NCBI RefSeq assembly: GCF_900090195.1
Contig: NZ_LT607803.1
Location: 4,862,229-4,926,228, forward strand
Length of the DNA: 64,000 nucleotides
Direction: 5' to 3'
Origin: Variovorax sp. HW608
Lineage (GTDB): Bacteria; Pseudomonadota; Gammaproteobacteria; Burkholderiales; Burkholderiaceae_C
A model generated the notes under the pieces. The model did not search any database. It saw only the letters and a program-made list of their open reading frames with translations, and was not told the origin of the DNA. Made by a program: the position numbers and the translations under genes. Shown piece by piece: positions 47,701-56,246 of the stretch; positions within the stretch are counted from its first letter, which is position 1; every line of letters starts with the position of its first letter.

Positions 47701-49137
47701 ATGCAGAAATTCGACAACCTCATCAACGGCGAATGGACCGCCGGCGCCAGCTACAGCGCGAACACCAATCCGAGCAAGCTCGCGGACGTGCTGGGCGAGT
47801 ACGCCCAGGGCGATGCCGGCCAGGTCGATGCCGCGGTGGCGGCCGCGACGGCTGCGTTCCCGGCCTGGTCTACCGGCAGCGTGCAGGCGCGCTCGGAAGC
47901 GCTGGACAAGATCGGCAACGAGATCCTCGCGCGCAAGGAAGAGCTCGGCACGCTGCTCGCGCGCGAAGAGGGCAAGACGCGCGCCGAAGGCATCGGCGAG
48001 GCCACGCGCGCCGGCCAGATCTTCAAGTTCTTCGCCGGCGAATGCCTGCGCCTTTCGGGCGAGGTGATTCCGTCGGTGCGCCCCGGCATCGGCATCGAGA
48101 TCACGCGCGAGCCGGTCGGCGTCGTGGGCCTGATCACGCCGTGGAACTTCCCCATTGCGATCCCCGCCTGGAAGGTGGCACCCGCGCTCGCCTTCGGCAA
48201 CTGCGTGGTGCTCAAGCCCGCCGACCTCGTGCCGGGCTGCGCCTGGGCGCTGGCCGAGATCATCAGCCGCTCGGGCATTCCGGCCGGCGTCTTCAATCTC
48301 GTGATGGGCCGCGGCAGCGTGATCGGCAATGCGCTGGTCAAGCACCCGGGCATCCATGCGATCAGCTTCACCGGCTCGGTCGGCGTGGGCCGCGACATCG
48401 CGGTGCAGTGCGCGACCCTTGGCAAGAAGGTGCAGCTCGAGATGGGCGGCAAGAACCCGCAGGTGGTGCTCGACGACGCGGACCTGAACCAGGCCGTGGA
48501 GCTCAGCGTGCAAAGCGCCTTCTACTCGACCGGCCAGCGCTGCACCGCATCGAGCCGGCTGATCGTGACCGAAGGCATCTACCCGAAGTTCATCGAGGCG
48601 ATGAAGGCGCGCATGGCCAGGATCAAGGTCGGCGATGCGCTCGCGCAGGGCACCGACATCGGCCCGGTCTCCAGCGGCAGCCAGCTGCAGCAGGACCTGG
48701 AATACGTCGAGATCGGCAAGAAGGAAGGCGCGACCCTGGCCGCGGGCGGCGAGCGGCTCAAGCTCGATACCGACGGCTTCTACATGTCGCCGGCGCTGTT
48801 CAGCGAATCGGTGGCCGCCATGCGCATCAACAAGGAAGAGATCTTCGGCCCGGTGGCCAGCGTCATCAAGGTCAAGAACTACGAGGAAGCGCTGGCGACG
48901 GCGAACGACACCGAGTTCGGCCTCTCGGCCGGCATCGCGACCACGAGCCTGAAGTACGCGACGCACTTCAAGCGCCACAGCCAGGCCGGCATGGTGATGG
49001 TGAACCTGCCCACGGCCGGCGTGGACTACCACGTGCCCTTCGGCGGCCGCAAGGGGTCGAGCTACGGGCCGCGCGAGCAGGGCCGCTATGCGCAGGAGTT
49101 CTTCACCATCGTGAAGACTGCCTACACGCTGGCTTGA
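47701..49137 (+). CDS. 2,5-dioxovalerate (alpha-ketoglutarate semialdehyde) dehydrogenase
   Basis: 478 aa aldehyde dehydrogenase. Active-site Cys is in STGQRCTASSRL (near 282), general base Glu in LEMGGKNPQVV, and the cofactor motif is FTGSVGVGRDI. The end YGPREQGRYAQEFFTIVKTAY matches KGSADH enzymes of aldarate pathways. It oxidises 2,5-dioxopentanoate to 2-oxoglutarate with NAD(P)+, completing the route to the TCA cycle. It follows kdgD by 37 bp with AAGGA before its ATG. Confidence 0.93.
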   Translation: MQKFDNLINGEWTAGASYSANTNPSKLADVLGEYAQGDAGQVDAAVAAATAAFPAWSTGSVQARSEALDKIGNEILARKEELGTLLAREEGKTRAEGIGEATRAGQIFKFFAGECLRLSGEVIPSVRPGIGIEITREPVGVVGLITPWNFPIAIPAWKVAPALAFGNCVVLKPADLVPGCAWALAEIISRSGIPAGVFNLVMGRGSVIGNALVKHPGIHAISFTGSVGVGRDIAVQCATLGKKVQLEMGGKNPQVVLDDADLNQAVELSVQSAFYSTGQRCTASSRLIVTEGIYPKFIEAMKARMARIKVGDALAQGTDIGPVSSGSQLQQDLEYVEIGKKEGATLAAGGERLKLDTDGFYMSPALFSESVAAMRINKEEIFGPVASVIKVKNYEEALATANDTEFGLSAGIATTSLKYATHFKRHSQAGMVMVNLPTAGVDYHVPFGGRKGSSYGPREQGRYAQEFFTIVKTAYTLA

Positions 49138-49153
49138 TGGGCTCTGAGCCCGC

Positions 49154-49750
49154 CTATTTCGGCGCGCGGATCGCCGATTTGGGCCGGAACGCCTTGCAGA
49201 CCGATTCGTCGGTCTCGAGGTAGGGCCCGCCGATCAGGTCGATGCAGTAGGGCACGGCGGCGAAGATGCCCGGCACGACCTGCGTGCCGTCCGGGTTCTT
49301 CAGCCCTTCGAGCGTCTCGGCGATCGACTTGGGTTGGCCCGGCAGGTTGATGATCAGGCTCTTGTGGCGGATCACCGCCACCTGCCGCGACAGGATCGCG
49401 GTCGGGACGAAGCGCAGGCTGATCTGCCGCATCTGCTCGCCGAAGCCCGGCATTTCCTTGTGCGCCACGGCCAGCGTCGCCTCCGGCGTCACGTCGCGCA
49501 GCGCCGGCCCGGTGCCGCCGGTGGTCAGCACCAGCGAGCAGCCGGCGTCGACCAGTTCGATCAGCGCGGCGCTGATGCCTTGCTGCTCGTCCGGAATCAG
49601 GCGCGACGCGAAGGTGATCGGATTGCGCAGTGCGCGCTGCAGCCACTCCTGCAGGGCGGGCAGGCCCTTGTCTTCATAAACGCCGCTGGATGCGCGGTCG
49701 CTGATGGAGACGATGCCGATGCGGACCGGATCGAAGCTCAGGTCTGTCAT
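49154..49750 (-). CDS. mogA: Molybdopterin adenylyltransferase
   Basis: 198 aa, MogA/MoaB fold. IGIVSISDRASSGVYEDKG, VLTTGGTGPALRDVTPEAT and VLKKSLIINLPGQP-type HKSLIINLPGQPKSIAETL are the MPT-binding motifs. It adenylates molybdopterin before Mo insertion. The Mo enzyme NasA encoded further right would use the resulting cofactor. It overlaps darP by 4 nt (ATGA); the 3' end faces the dehydrogenase with a 16-bp gap. Confidence 0.95.
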   Translation of the reverse strand: MTDLSFDPVRIGIVSISDRASSGVYEDKGLPALQEWLQRALRNPITFASRLIPDEQQGISAALIELVDAGCSLVLTTGGTGPALRDVTPEATLAVAHKEMPGFGEQMRQISLRFVPTAILSRQVAVIRHKSLIINLPGQPKSIAETLEGLKNPDGTQVVPGIFAAVPYCIDLIGGPYLETDESVCKAFRPKSAIRAPK

Positions 49751-50403
49751 GCATCTTCCTCGCGGGATTGCTCGGCCGCCTCGGCCGCGTGATCGTCGGT
49801 GCCATGCACGCGCAACTCCTCGCGCACGAGCTGGAACACGTCGCGATAGGCCTTGCCCTGGCGCGGCGCAACGCCCGGCGGGCCGGACTTCATGTCCTTG
49901 CGCGCCTGGCGCACCAGCGCGCGCAGCTGCTGGGCGTCGGTGCCGGGGTGCGTTTCGATCCAGCCGCCGAGCGCGTCGTCGTCGGCGATGAGGCGGTCGC
50001 GCCAGCGTTCGGCCTCGTGCAGCGCGGCGGCTTCCTGGGCCGGTCCGCGGTTCTGTTCGGCCAGCGCGGCACGCACCGCATCGATGGCCGACTCATCCAG
50101 CCCGCGCATCAGCTTGCCGACGAACTGCAGCTGCCGGCGCTTGCCTTCGAAATTGGTGATGCGCCGCGCCTCGGCGATCGCATCCCTGAGCTTGTCGCCG
50201 AGGTCGAGTTGATCGAAGAGGCTGGCGCGCAGCGTCAGCAGGGCTTCGCCGAGCGCCTGGAGTTCGGCGCTCTCGCGCTTGAGATCGGTCTTGCTTGCCG
50301 CGTCGGTGCCCTTGAGTTCACGCTTGAGCTCGAGGTCGAGTTCGCTGCCTTCGGCGACGAAGTGGCCGCGGACGAAGTAGCCTTTTTTGGGTTTGCGGGA
50401 CAT
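49747..50403 (-). CDS. darP: Ribosome-associated protein DarP (YjgA, DUF615)
   Basis: 218 aa, DUF615. Conserved runs: MSRKPKKG start, KRESAELQALGEALL, ITNFEGKRRQLQFVGKLMR, and the C-terminal QGKAYRDVFQLVREEL. E. coli YjgA binds late 50S assembly intermediates. The 26 codons upstream of 50403 lack homology, so that ATG is the start. It is divergent from pmbA with a 70-bp spacer and translationally coupled to mogA. Confidence 0.94.
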   Translation of the reverse strand: MSRKPKKGYFVRGHFVAEGSELDLELKRELKGTDAASKTDLKRESAELQALGEALLTLRASLFDQLDLGDKLRDAIAEARRITNFEGKRRQLQFVGKLMRGLDESAIDAVRAALAEQNRGPAQEAAALHEAERWRDRLIADDDALGGWIETHPGTDAQQLRALVRQARKDMKSGPPGVAPRQGKAYRDVFQLVREELRVHGTDDHAAEAAEQSREEDA

Positions 50404-50473
50404 AGGGACAATCGTAGGCCCCTCCAGGTGCGTCGTGTGCGCCGCGAAGGGGGCAAGTATCATAGCCAACCAC

Positions 50474-51844
50474 ATGAGCACAACACCCTCGCGCGCCGAA
50501 TCCGGCTTCGCCTACAGCCGTTCCTTCTTCGAAAACCTGGTCGACTCGGCCTTGGCCCATGCCAAGAAGCTCGGTGCCACCGACGTCGGCGCCGAGGCGT
50601 CCGAAGGCTGCGGCCTGAGCGTGTCGGTGCGCAAGGGCGAGCTCGAGAACGTCGAGCGCAACCGCGACAAGTCGCTGGGCGTGACGGTGTATCTCGGCCA
50701 TCGGCGCGGCAATGCCAGCACCTCCGACTTTTCGGAGGCGGCGGTCGCACAGACCGTGCAGGCGGCCTACGACATCGCGCGCTTCACGGCCGAGGACCCG
50801 GTCAGCGGTTTGCCCGACGAGGAAGACATCGCGAAGGAGCACCAGGACCTCGACCTCTTCCACCCCTGGGACATCACCAGCGAACAGGCTGCCGCGCTCG
50901 CGCTCGAATGCGAAGCCGCCGCGCTGACGACGGACAAGCGCATCACCAACAGCGAGGGCGCCGGTGTTTCGGCACAGCAGAGTCACTTCTTCAGCGCCCA
51001 CACGCGCGGCTTCCGCGGCGGCTATGCGAGTTCGCGTCATTCGATCTCGGTGGCGCCGATTGCCGGCAAGGGCGACGACATGCAGCGCGATGCGTGGTAC
51101 AGCTCCATGCGTTCCGCCGACGAGCTCGCGAGCCCGCAGGCCGTCGGGCGCTATGCGGCCGAGCGCGCGCTGAGTCGGCTGAAGGCACGCAAGATCAAGA
51201 CGACGGAATGCCCGGTGCTGTTCGAATCGCCGCTGGCGGCCGGCCTGCTGGGCGGGCTGGTGCAGGCGACCAGCGGCGGGGCGCTCTATCGCCGGAGCAC
51301 CTTCCTGCTCGATTCGCTCGGCAAGGAGGTGCTGCCGTCGCACATCGACGTGCTGGAGGATCCGCACGTACGCCGCGGCAAGGGCAGCTCGCCCTTCGAC
51401 GACGAAGGCGTGCTCACCCGGCGGCGCAAGCTGGTCGACGGCGGGCGGCTCGAAGGCTACTTCCTCAGCACCTACTCGGCGCGCAAGCTCGGCATGAAGA
51501 CCACCGGCAACGCGGGCGGCTCGCACAACCTCACCTTGACCTCGCGGCTCACGCAGGCGGGCGACGACCTCGACGCGATGCTGGCCAAGCTCGGCACCGG
51601 CCTCTTCGTGATCGAGCTGATGGGGCAGGGCGTGAACTACGTGACCGGCGACTACTCGCGCGGTGCGAGCGGCTTCTGGGTCGAGAACGGGAAGATCGCC
51701 TATCCGGTGCAGGAGATCACCATCGCCGGCAACCTCAAGGACATGCTGCTCGGCATCGAGGCGGTCGGCGCCGACGCCTACAACTACGGTGCCAAGACGA
51801 CCGGCTCGCTGCTGGTCAACCGCATGAAGGTCGCGGGGGCCTAG
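50474..51844 (+). CDS. pmbA: Metalloprotease PmbA (TldE)
   Basis: 456 aa, PmbA/TldE family. DVGAEASEGCGLSVSVRKGELENVE is split by the first strand, then LGVTVYLGHRRGNASTSDFSE, and the C-terminal GSGL-type core TGNAGGSHNLTL with GVNYVTGDYSRGASGFWVENG (split by the turn). TldD/TldE form a heterodimeric protease that trims microcins and CcdA antitoxin; TldE itself lacks the zinc site. Its link to CcdA is notable because ccdA is in this window. tldD is not in view. ATG 50474 is the start. Confidence 0.95.
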   Translation: MSTTPSRAESGFAYSRSFFENLVDSALAHAKKLGATDVGAEASEGCGLSVSVRKGELENVERNRDKSLGVTVYLGHRRGNASTSDFSEAAVAQTVQAAYDIARFTAEDPVSGLPDEEDIAKEHQDLDLFHPWDITSEQAAALALECEAAALTTDKRITNSEGAGVSAQQSHFFSAHTRGFRGGYASSRHSISVAPIAGKGDDMQRDAWYSSMRSADELASPQAVGRYAAERALSRLKARKIKTTECPVLFESPLAAGLLGGLVQATSGGALYRRSTFLLDSLGKEVLPSHIDVLEDPHVRRGKGSSPFDDEGVLTRRRKLVDGGRLEGYFLSTYSARKLGMKTTGNAGGSHNLTLTSRLTQAGDDLDAMLAKLGTGLFVIELMGQGVNYVTGDYSRGASGFWVENGKIAYPVQEITIAGNLKDMLLGIEAVGADAYNYGAKTTGSLLVNRMKVAGA

Positions 51845-52293
51845 CCTCTGAGCGTTTCGCGGACCCTGTTGATGACCCGGACGTAGGGCGCGGCGAAGTT
51901 TTCGAGCGGCGCCTCGGCCGTGAGCCAGCTGAAGCTGAAGACGAGGCCGTCTTCCTCCGGGCTGCCTATCGCCACGTGGTCGAAGGTCTCCGGCAGCACC
52001 GCCTGCGCGCGCATCAGGAACAGGTGCCAGAGCTGCGGATGCCGGTGCTTGTTGCCTTCCACGCCGGCTTCGCAGTAGCGATCGATGGTGCCCAGGGGCA
52101 GCAGCTCGCCGCTGTAGTCGATGCCGGATTCCTCCAGCAGTTCGCGGCGCACCGCGTCTTCCGGGGCTTCGCCGGGCTCGATCGTGCCCTTGGGAAGCTG
52201 CATGCTCCGGTCCTCGGGGTGGTGGAAGACCAGCAGACGCCCCCGCTCGTCCACCAGGCAGGCGCAGGCCTTGAGGACCGGGCGCTGCGTCAT
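51841..52293 (-). CDS. NUDIX hydrolase
   Basis: 150 aa. The Nudix box reads GTIEPGEAPEDAV followed by RRELLEESGI, a complete GX5EX7REUXEEXGU with all catalytic Glu residues. It hydrolyses nucleoside diphosphate-linked compounds; specificity is not evident. It ends by overlapping the convergent pmbA by 4 nt. It lies 3 bp after yqeY, so the two are co-transcribed. Confidence 0.92.
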   Translation of the reverse strand: MTQRPVLKACACLVDERGRLLVFHHPEDRSMQLPKGTIEPGEAPEDAVRRELLEESGIDYSGELLPLGTIDRYCEAGVEGNKHRHPQLWHLFLMRAQAVLPETFDHVAIGSPEEDGLVFSFSWLTAEAPLENFAAPYVRVINRVRETLRG

Positions 52294-52296
52294 GCT

Positions 52297-52746
52297 TCAG
52301 GCGCCCGACAGGGCCGCCTTGACGGCGGCGCTGACCTGGCCCATGTCGGCCTTGCCGGCGAGGCGCGTCTTGACGACGCCCATGACCTTGCCCATGTCGC
52401 CGGGGCCCTTGGCGCCGAGTTCGGCCACGATGGCGTTCACCTCGACCGCGACTTCTTCGGCGCTCATGCGCTGCGGCAGGTAGACCTCGAGCACCTTGAT
52501 CTCGGCGGCTTCCTTGTCGGCGAGGTCCATGCGGCCACCTTGGGTGAAGGCGGCGACCGAGTCCTTGCGCTGCTTCACCAGCTTGTCGAGCACGCCGACG
52601 ATGGCGGCGTCATCGAGTTCGATGCGCTCGTCGACCTCCTTCTGCTTCATGGCGGCGAGCAGCAGGCGGATGGTGCCCAGGCGCTCGGAGTCCTTGGCGC
52701 GCATCGCGGTCTTCATGTCTTCGGTGATCTGGTCCTTGAGGCTCAT
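52297..52746 (-). CDS. GatB/YqeY domain protein
   Basis: 149 aa YqeY domain, helical, without GatB. MSLKDQITEDMKTAMRAKDSERLGTIR and EIKVLEVYLPQRMSAEE (split here) are typical, and MGVVKTRLAGKADMGQVSAAVK is the terminal signature. These stand-alone domains may bind tRNA and are often next to rpsU, as here. A terminator separates it from rpsU, so expression depends on readthrough. Confidence 0.93.
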   Translation of the reverse strand: MSLKDQITEDMKTAMRAKDSERLGTIRLLLAAMKQKEVDERIELDDAAIVGVLDKLVKQRKDSVAAFTQGGRMDLADKEAAEIKVLEVYLPQRMSAEEVAVEVNAIVAELGAKGPGDMGKVMGVVKTRLAGKADMGQVSAAVKAALSGA

Positions 52747-52776
52747 GGCGGGCTTTCTGTCTGTCTGGCGGAAAAC

Positions 52777-52808
52777 AAAAAGCCGCGGCAGGCAGTCCTG
52801 GCGCGGCT
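52777..52808 (-). terminator. Terminator between rpsU and yqeY
   Basis: On the minus strand: AGCCGCG, 14-nt loop, CGCGGCT, then TTTTG. It ends the S21 transcript 56 bp after its stop, with some readthrough expected into yqeY. Confidence 0.75.
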
Positions 52809-52864
52809 CGGGGAAGGAGCTGAAGCTGAACCGGGCGCTGGCACCGGGCCAGCGCGGCGGGCGA

Positions 52865-53077
52865 TCAGTACAGCTTCTTGGGGAGCTGCATGCTGCGCAC
52901 GCGCTTGTAGTGACGCTTGACGGCGGCGGCCTTCTTGCGCTTGCGCTCGGCGGTCGGCTTTTCGTAGAACTCGCGGGCACGCAGGTCGGTCAGCAGGCCG
53001 AGCTTTTCGATGGTGCGCTTGAAGCGGCGCAGCGCGACGTCGAAGGGCTCGTTTTCTTTTACGCGGATGGTGGTCAT
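52865..53077 (-). CDS. rpsU: 30S ribosomal protein S21
   Basis: 70 aa, standard S21: [41 protein letters not shown] split by the basic helix, and the terminal SMQLPKKLY. It acts in translation initiation by helping 16S-mRNA pairing. Its own start has no Shine-Dalgarno (the 20 nt upstream are AC/T rich), which fits special initiation or autoregulation. The 100-nt leader can fold into a pseudoknot (see 53115-53163). Confidence 0.98.
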
Positions 53078-53114
53078 TGAGTTGAATCGGTTGAATTTGG
53101 CTCGGGCAAGATCG

Positions 53115-53163
53115 GCACCCAAGCCGGGGTTCCTCAACTGAAAAATGGGTGCGGCCGTTGAGG
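53115..53163 (-). promoter_or_regulatory. Possible pseudoknot in the rpsU leader
   Basis: Two interleaved 7-bp stems in the transcript: CCTCAAC with GTTGAGG, and GCACCCA with TGGGTGC. The order of arms is A5', B5', A3', B3', which makes an H-type pseudoknot with loops of 4, 7 and 10 nt. It ends 38 nt before the S21 start. Confidence 0.55.
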
Positions 53164-53174
53164 GAAGGCCAAAG

Positions 53175-54425
53175 TTAGCCCGGCATTATAGCGCGAGCTT
53201 TGCTCTTGAGCGCCAGCGCGTCTGCGCAGGCATATGCGCTCGCCCAGGCCCACTGGAAGTTGTAACCCCCGAGCCAGCCGGTGACGTCGACCACCTCGCC
53301 GATGAAATAGAGGCCCGGCTGCTTCGATTCCATGGTCTGCGAGGACAGGTCGCGCGTATCGACGCCGCCGGCGGTGACCTCGGCCTTCTTGTAGCCCTCG
53401 GTGCCGCTGGGCGTGATCTGCCAGCGCGCGATGCGCTCCGCCAGGGCCGCCAGCGCCCGGTCGGCGGCTTCGTTGATCGGCCGCTGCAGGGCCGCATCCT
53501 GTCCGACCCAGGCGTCGGCGAGCCGCGACGGCACCAAGGCGGCGAGCTCGTTGGCGATGCGCTTGCGCGACTGGCGCTTGGCCTCGCCGAGCGCTTCGGC
53601 GACGTCGGTGCCCGGGGCGAAATCGATGGTGAGCGGCGCGCCGGGCCGCCAGTAGCTCGAAATCTGCAGCACCGCCGGGCCGGAAAGCCCGCGGTGCGTG
53701 AAGAGCAGGTCCTCGAGGAAGTGCATGCGCTCCTTCTTGCTGCCGGTCTCGATCTGCACCGGCAGCGAAAGCCCGGCCAGTCCGGCATAGGGCTCCCAGG
53801 CTTCGCCGCCGAAGGTCAGCGGCACCAATGCCGGGCGCGGCGTCACCACGCGCAGCCCGAACTGCTCGGCCATCCGGTAGCCGAAATCGCTCGCGCCGAT
53901 CTGCGGGATCGAAAGACCGCCGGTTGCGATGACCAGTTGGGGCGCGCACACCGTGCCGCGGGCGGTTTCGACCCGGTAGCCGCCGCCGTCGGACCAGCCG
54001 ATCGCCCCCGCGGCGCAAGGCTGCCAGTGCTCGACGCCCCCCGCGCGGCATTCGGCCAGCAGCATGTCGATGATCTGCTGCGAAGAGCCGTCGCAGAAGA
54101 GCTGCCCCTTGTGCTTCTCGTGGTAGGCGATGCCGTGCCGCTGCACCATGTCGATGAACTGCTGCGGCGCATAGCGCGCCAGCGCCGAGCGGCAGAAATG
54201 CGGGTTGTCGCCGATGAAGTGCCGTTGCGGCGCGCGCACGTCCAGGTCGCGGTTGGTGAAGTTCGCGCGCCCGCCGCCGGAGATCCGGATCTTCTCGGCG
54301 ATGCGCTCGCTGTGATCGAGCAGTAGGACCTTGACCCCGCGCTGCCCGGCCTGCGCGGCACAGAACAGCCCCGCGGCTCCGGCGCCGATGACGATGGCGT
54401 CGAACGACCTCGAACCGTCCGCCAT
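53175..54425 (-). CDS. NAD(P)/FAD-dependent oxidoreductase (HI0933/YhiN family)
   Basis: 416 aa. The N-terminal FAD-binding [20 protein letters not shown] loop reads [16 protein letters not shown]; the YhiN core [11 protein letters not shown] and the C-terminal [16 protein letters not shown] plus [16 protein letters not shown] identify HI0933. Function is unknown; it may be an FAD-dependent tRNA- or sulfur-related enzyme. It overlaps cobA by one base (TGATG), so it is in the siroheme unit. Confidence 0.93.
53185..53190 (-). promoter_or_regulatory. rpsU promoter -10 element
   Basis: TATAAT on the minus strand inside the context GCGCTATAATG, overlapping the 3' end of yhiN. Expected start near 53178 gives a leader of about 100 nt. 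No good -35 was found. Confidence 0.55.
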
Positions 54426-55213
54426 CAGGTGCCGAAACGGGTGACCGACACCCCCGCTGCTGCCAGGCCCTGCAGCACGTCACCGACGACGATCACCGAC
54501 GGACTGCCGAGGCCGGCGGCCGCGAGGTCGGTGCGCAGGCACGACAGCGTGCTCGTGATGTGCCGCTGGTGCGGCAGGCTCGCATGCTGGATCACCGCCA
54601 CCGGCGTGTCGCCGGGCAGCCCGTGGAGCAGTTCGTTCTGGATGTGCGCGACGCCCGAGACGCCCATGTAGATCACCAGCGTCAGCCGCGCATCGCGCGC
54701 GGTGGCGGCGAGCTGGCGCCAGTCGGTCGGGTTCTCGGCGGCCGAGTGGCCGGTCTTGGCATGGCCGGTGACGAACACCACGCCCTGCGCGTGGTCGCGG
54801 TGCGTCAGCGGCACGCCGAGCGCGGTCACTGCCGCGAGACCCGCGGTGATGCCGTTGACCACCGCGCATTCGATGCCGGCTGCGCGCAGATGCTCGACCT
54901 CTTCGCCGCCGCGGCCGAAGATGAAGGGATCGCCGCCCTTCAGGCGGACCACGGTTTCGCCTTCCTGCACCGCGGTGATCATGAGCCGCTCGATGAAGGC
55001 CTGCGGCGTGCTGCGGCAGCCGCCGCGCTTGCCCACGTGGACGATGCGCGCGTCGGGCCGTGCGTAGGCCAGGATCTCGTGGTTGACCAGGTCGTCGACC
55101 AGCAGCACCGTCGCCGCCTGGATCGCCCGGACGGCCTTGATCGTGAGCAGCTCCGGATCGCCGGGGCCGGCGCCGACCAGGGTGCAACTGCCTTGGGTGG
55201 GGGATGTCTTCAT
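54425..55213 (-). CDS. cobA: Uroporphyrinogen-III C-methyltransferase
   Basis: 262 aa SUMT. SAM-binding TLVGAGPGDPELLTIKA, VRLKGGDPFIFGRGGEE, and GIPLTHRDHA-type GVPLTHRDHAQGVVFVTGH motifs are complete. It makes precorrin-2 for siroheme, the prosthetic group of NirB encoded upstream, so co-location makes sense. There is no CysG fusion (no oxidase/ferrochelatase domain). It overlaps ybiB by 4 nt and yhiN by 1 nt. Confidence 0.95.
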   Translation of the reverse strand: MKTSPTQGSCTLVGAGPGDPELLTIKAVRAIQAATVLLVDDLVNHEILAYARPDARIVHVGKRGGCRSTPQAFIERLMITAVQEGETVVRLKGGDPFIFGRGGEEVEHLRAAGIECAVVNGITAGLAAVTALGVPLTHRDHAQGVVFVTGHAKTGHSAAENPTDWRQLAATARDARLTLVIYMGVSGVAHIQNELLHGLPGDTPVAVIQHASLPHQRHITSTLSCLRTDLAAAGLGSPSVIVVGDVLQGLAAAGVSVTRFGT

Positions 55214-56148
55214 TGGGTCTCCGTCTCTTGCGGCTGTGTCTCTAGCGCCCGCTGCGCGAGCTGGACGATCTGCGCCACCTGCAGCGCGATGGCGTCTGGC
55301 ATGGGCGTTTCGCCGGACAACACGCGCCGCGTGTAGTCCACCGTGGTGTCGATGTCGATCTCTTTCGGCAGGCCGGGCACTTCGCTTTGCGTGCCGGGCT
55401 GCTGCTCCTGCAGCGCGACGTGCCGCCCGTGCACGAAGCCGTCGATCTGGGCGGTACGGCGCGGATCGGCCGCGCTCTCGCCCTCGAGACCGCGCGAGAG
55501 CAGGGCGGTCATGCCCATCAGCTCGAAGGTCGCGGCCATCGACCGGGCGTATTCGGGATGGGTGTAGCTGCCGACCACCACGCATTCGCCCGCCGTCGGC
55601 TGCATCAGCTTGACCACGCTGTGGCCGGGGTTGCGCAGGCCGACCACGCGCCGCACGTCGAGCAGGCGCTTGAGCCCGGGCGAGAGCAGCTCGGTCGGTG
55701 CGAACACGACTTCGCCACCGGCGATCGCGCGGATGGCCGTGAGCGCGGGCACGCCGAGCCTGGCGAGCACGTTGGACGCCAGCACGCGCGCCGATTCGGT
55801 CGCCGCGCCGTGCACCAGCACCGGCAGCCCTTCGCGCGCCAGCAGCAGCGCGAGCAGCGGTGTCAGCACCGGCAGGCGGCGCGCGCCGTTGTAGCTCGGC
55901 AGAACGACCAGGGGCCGATCGGTGGCGGGAAAGCGGTTCAGCCGCGCATGCGTCGCGTCGAGAAAGCCCGCAAGCTCCTCCGGCGTCTCGCCCTTGATGC
56001 GCATCGCGAGGCAGAAGGCGCCGATCTCGAGATCGGTCACGGTGCCGTCCAGCACCTGGCCGAACAGATCGCACGCCTGCTCGCGGTCGAGCGGCTTGGC
56101 GCCGCGTGCGCCGCGGCCGATTTCCTTGATGTAGTGGCTGATTCCCAT
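55210..56148 (-). CDS. ybiB: YbiB/TrpD2-family DNA-binding protein
   Basis: 312 aa, glycosyltransferase-3-like fold related to anthranilate phosphoribosyltransferase but of the TrpD2 branch that binds nucleic acid. RGARGAKPLDREQACDLF, SYNGARRLPVLTPLLALLL and LRNPGHSVVKLMQP are seen; the PRPP motif of TrpD is not. E. coli YbiB binds DNA and is LexA controlled. It is the first gene of a unit with cobA and yhiN. Two CTTATGCC repeats lie in the 98-bp spacer upstream. Confidence 0.85.
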   Translation of the reverse strand: MGISHYIKEIGRGARGAKPLDREQACDLFGQVLDGTVTDLEIGAFCLAMRIKGETPEELAGFLDATHARLNRFPATDRPLVVLPSYNGARRLPVLTPLLALLLAREGLPVLVHGAATESARVLASNVLARLGVPALTAIRAIAGGEVVFAPTELLSPGLKRLLDVRRVVGLRNPGHSVVKLMQPTAGECVVVGSYTHPEYARSMAATFELMGMTALLSRGLEGESAADPRRTAQIDGFVHGRHVALQEQQPGTQSEVPGLPKEIDIDTTVDYTRRVLSGETPMPDAIALQVAQIVQLAQRALETQPQETETQ

Positions 56149-56172
56149 GGGTGTGGGGATTGTCCCGCAAGG

Positions 56173-56202
56173 CTTATGCCGCAAAGCGGGCGTCCTTATG
56201 CC
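56173..56202. promoter_or_regulatory. Direct repeat upstream of ybiB-cobA-yhiN
   Basis: CTTATGCC at 56173-56180 and again at 56195-56202, 22 bp apart, about two helix turns. A possible binding site for a regulator of the siroheme unit, with no known match to name. Confidence 0.4.
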
Positions 56203-56246
56203 CCGCCCCGCAGGAAGGTCTGTGCCCGCGAGGGCAGCATGGCCGT

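Noticed and set aside
49768..52920. A 1050-codon plus-strand open frame across darP, pmbA and nudix
   Set aside because: No recognisable domain; composition typical of antisense GC-rich shadows, while the genes in other frames have clear motifs.
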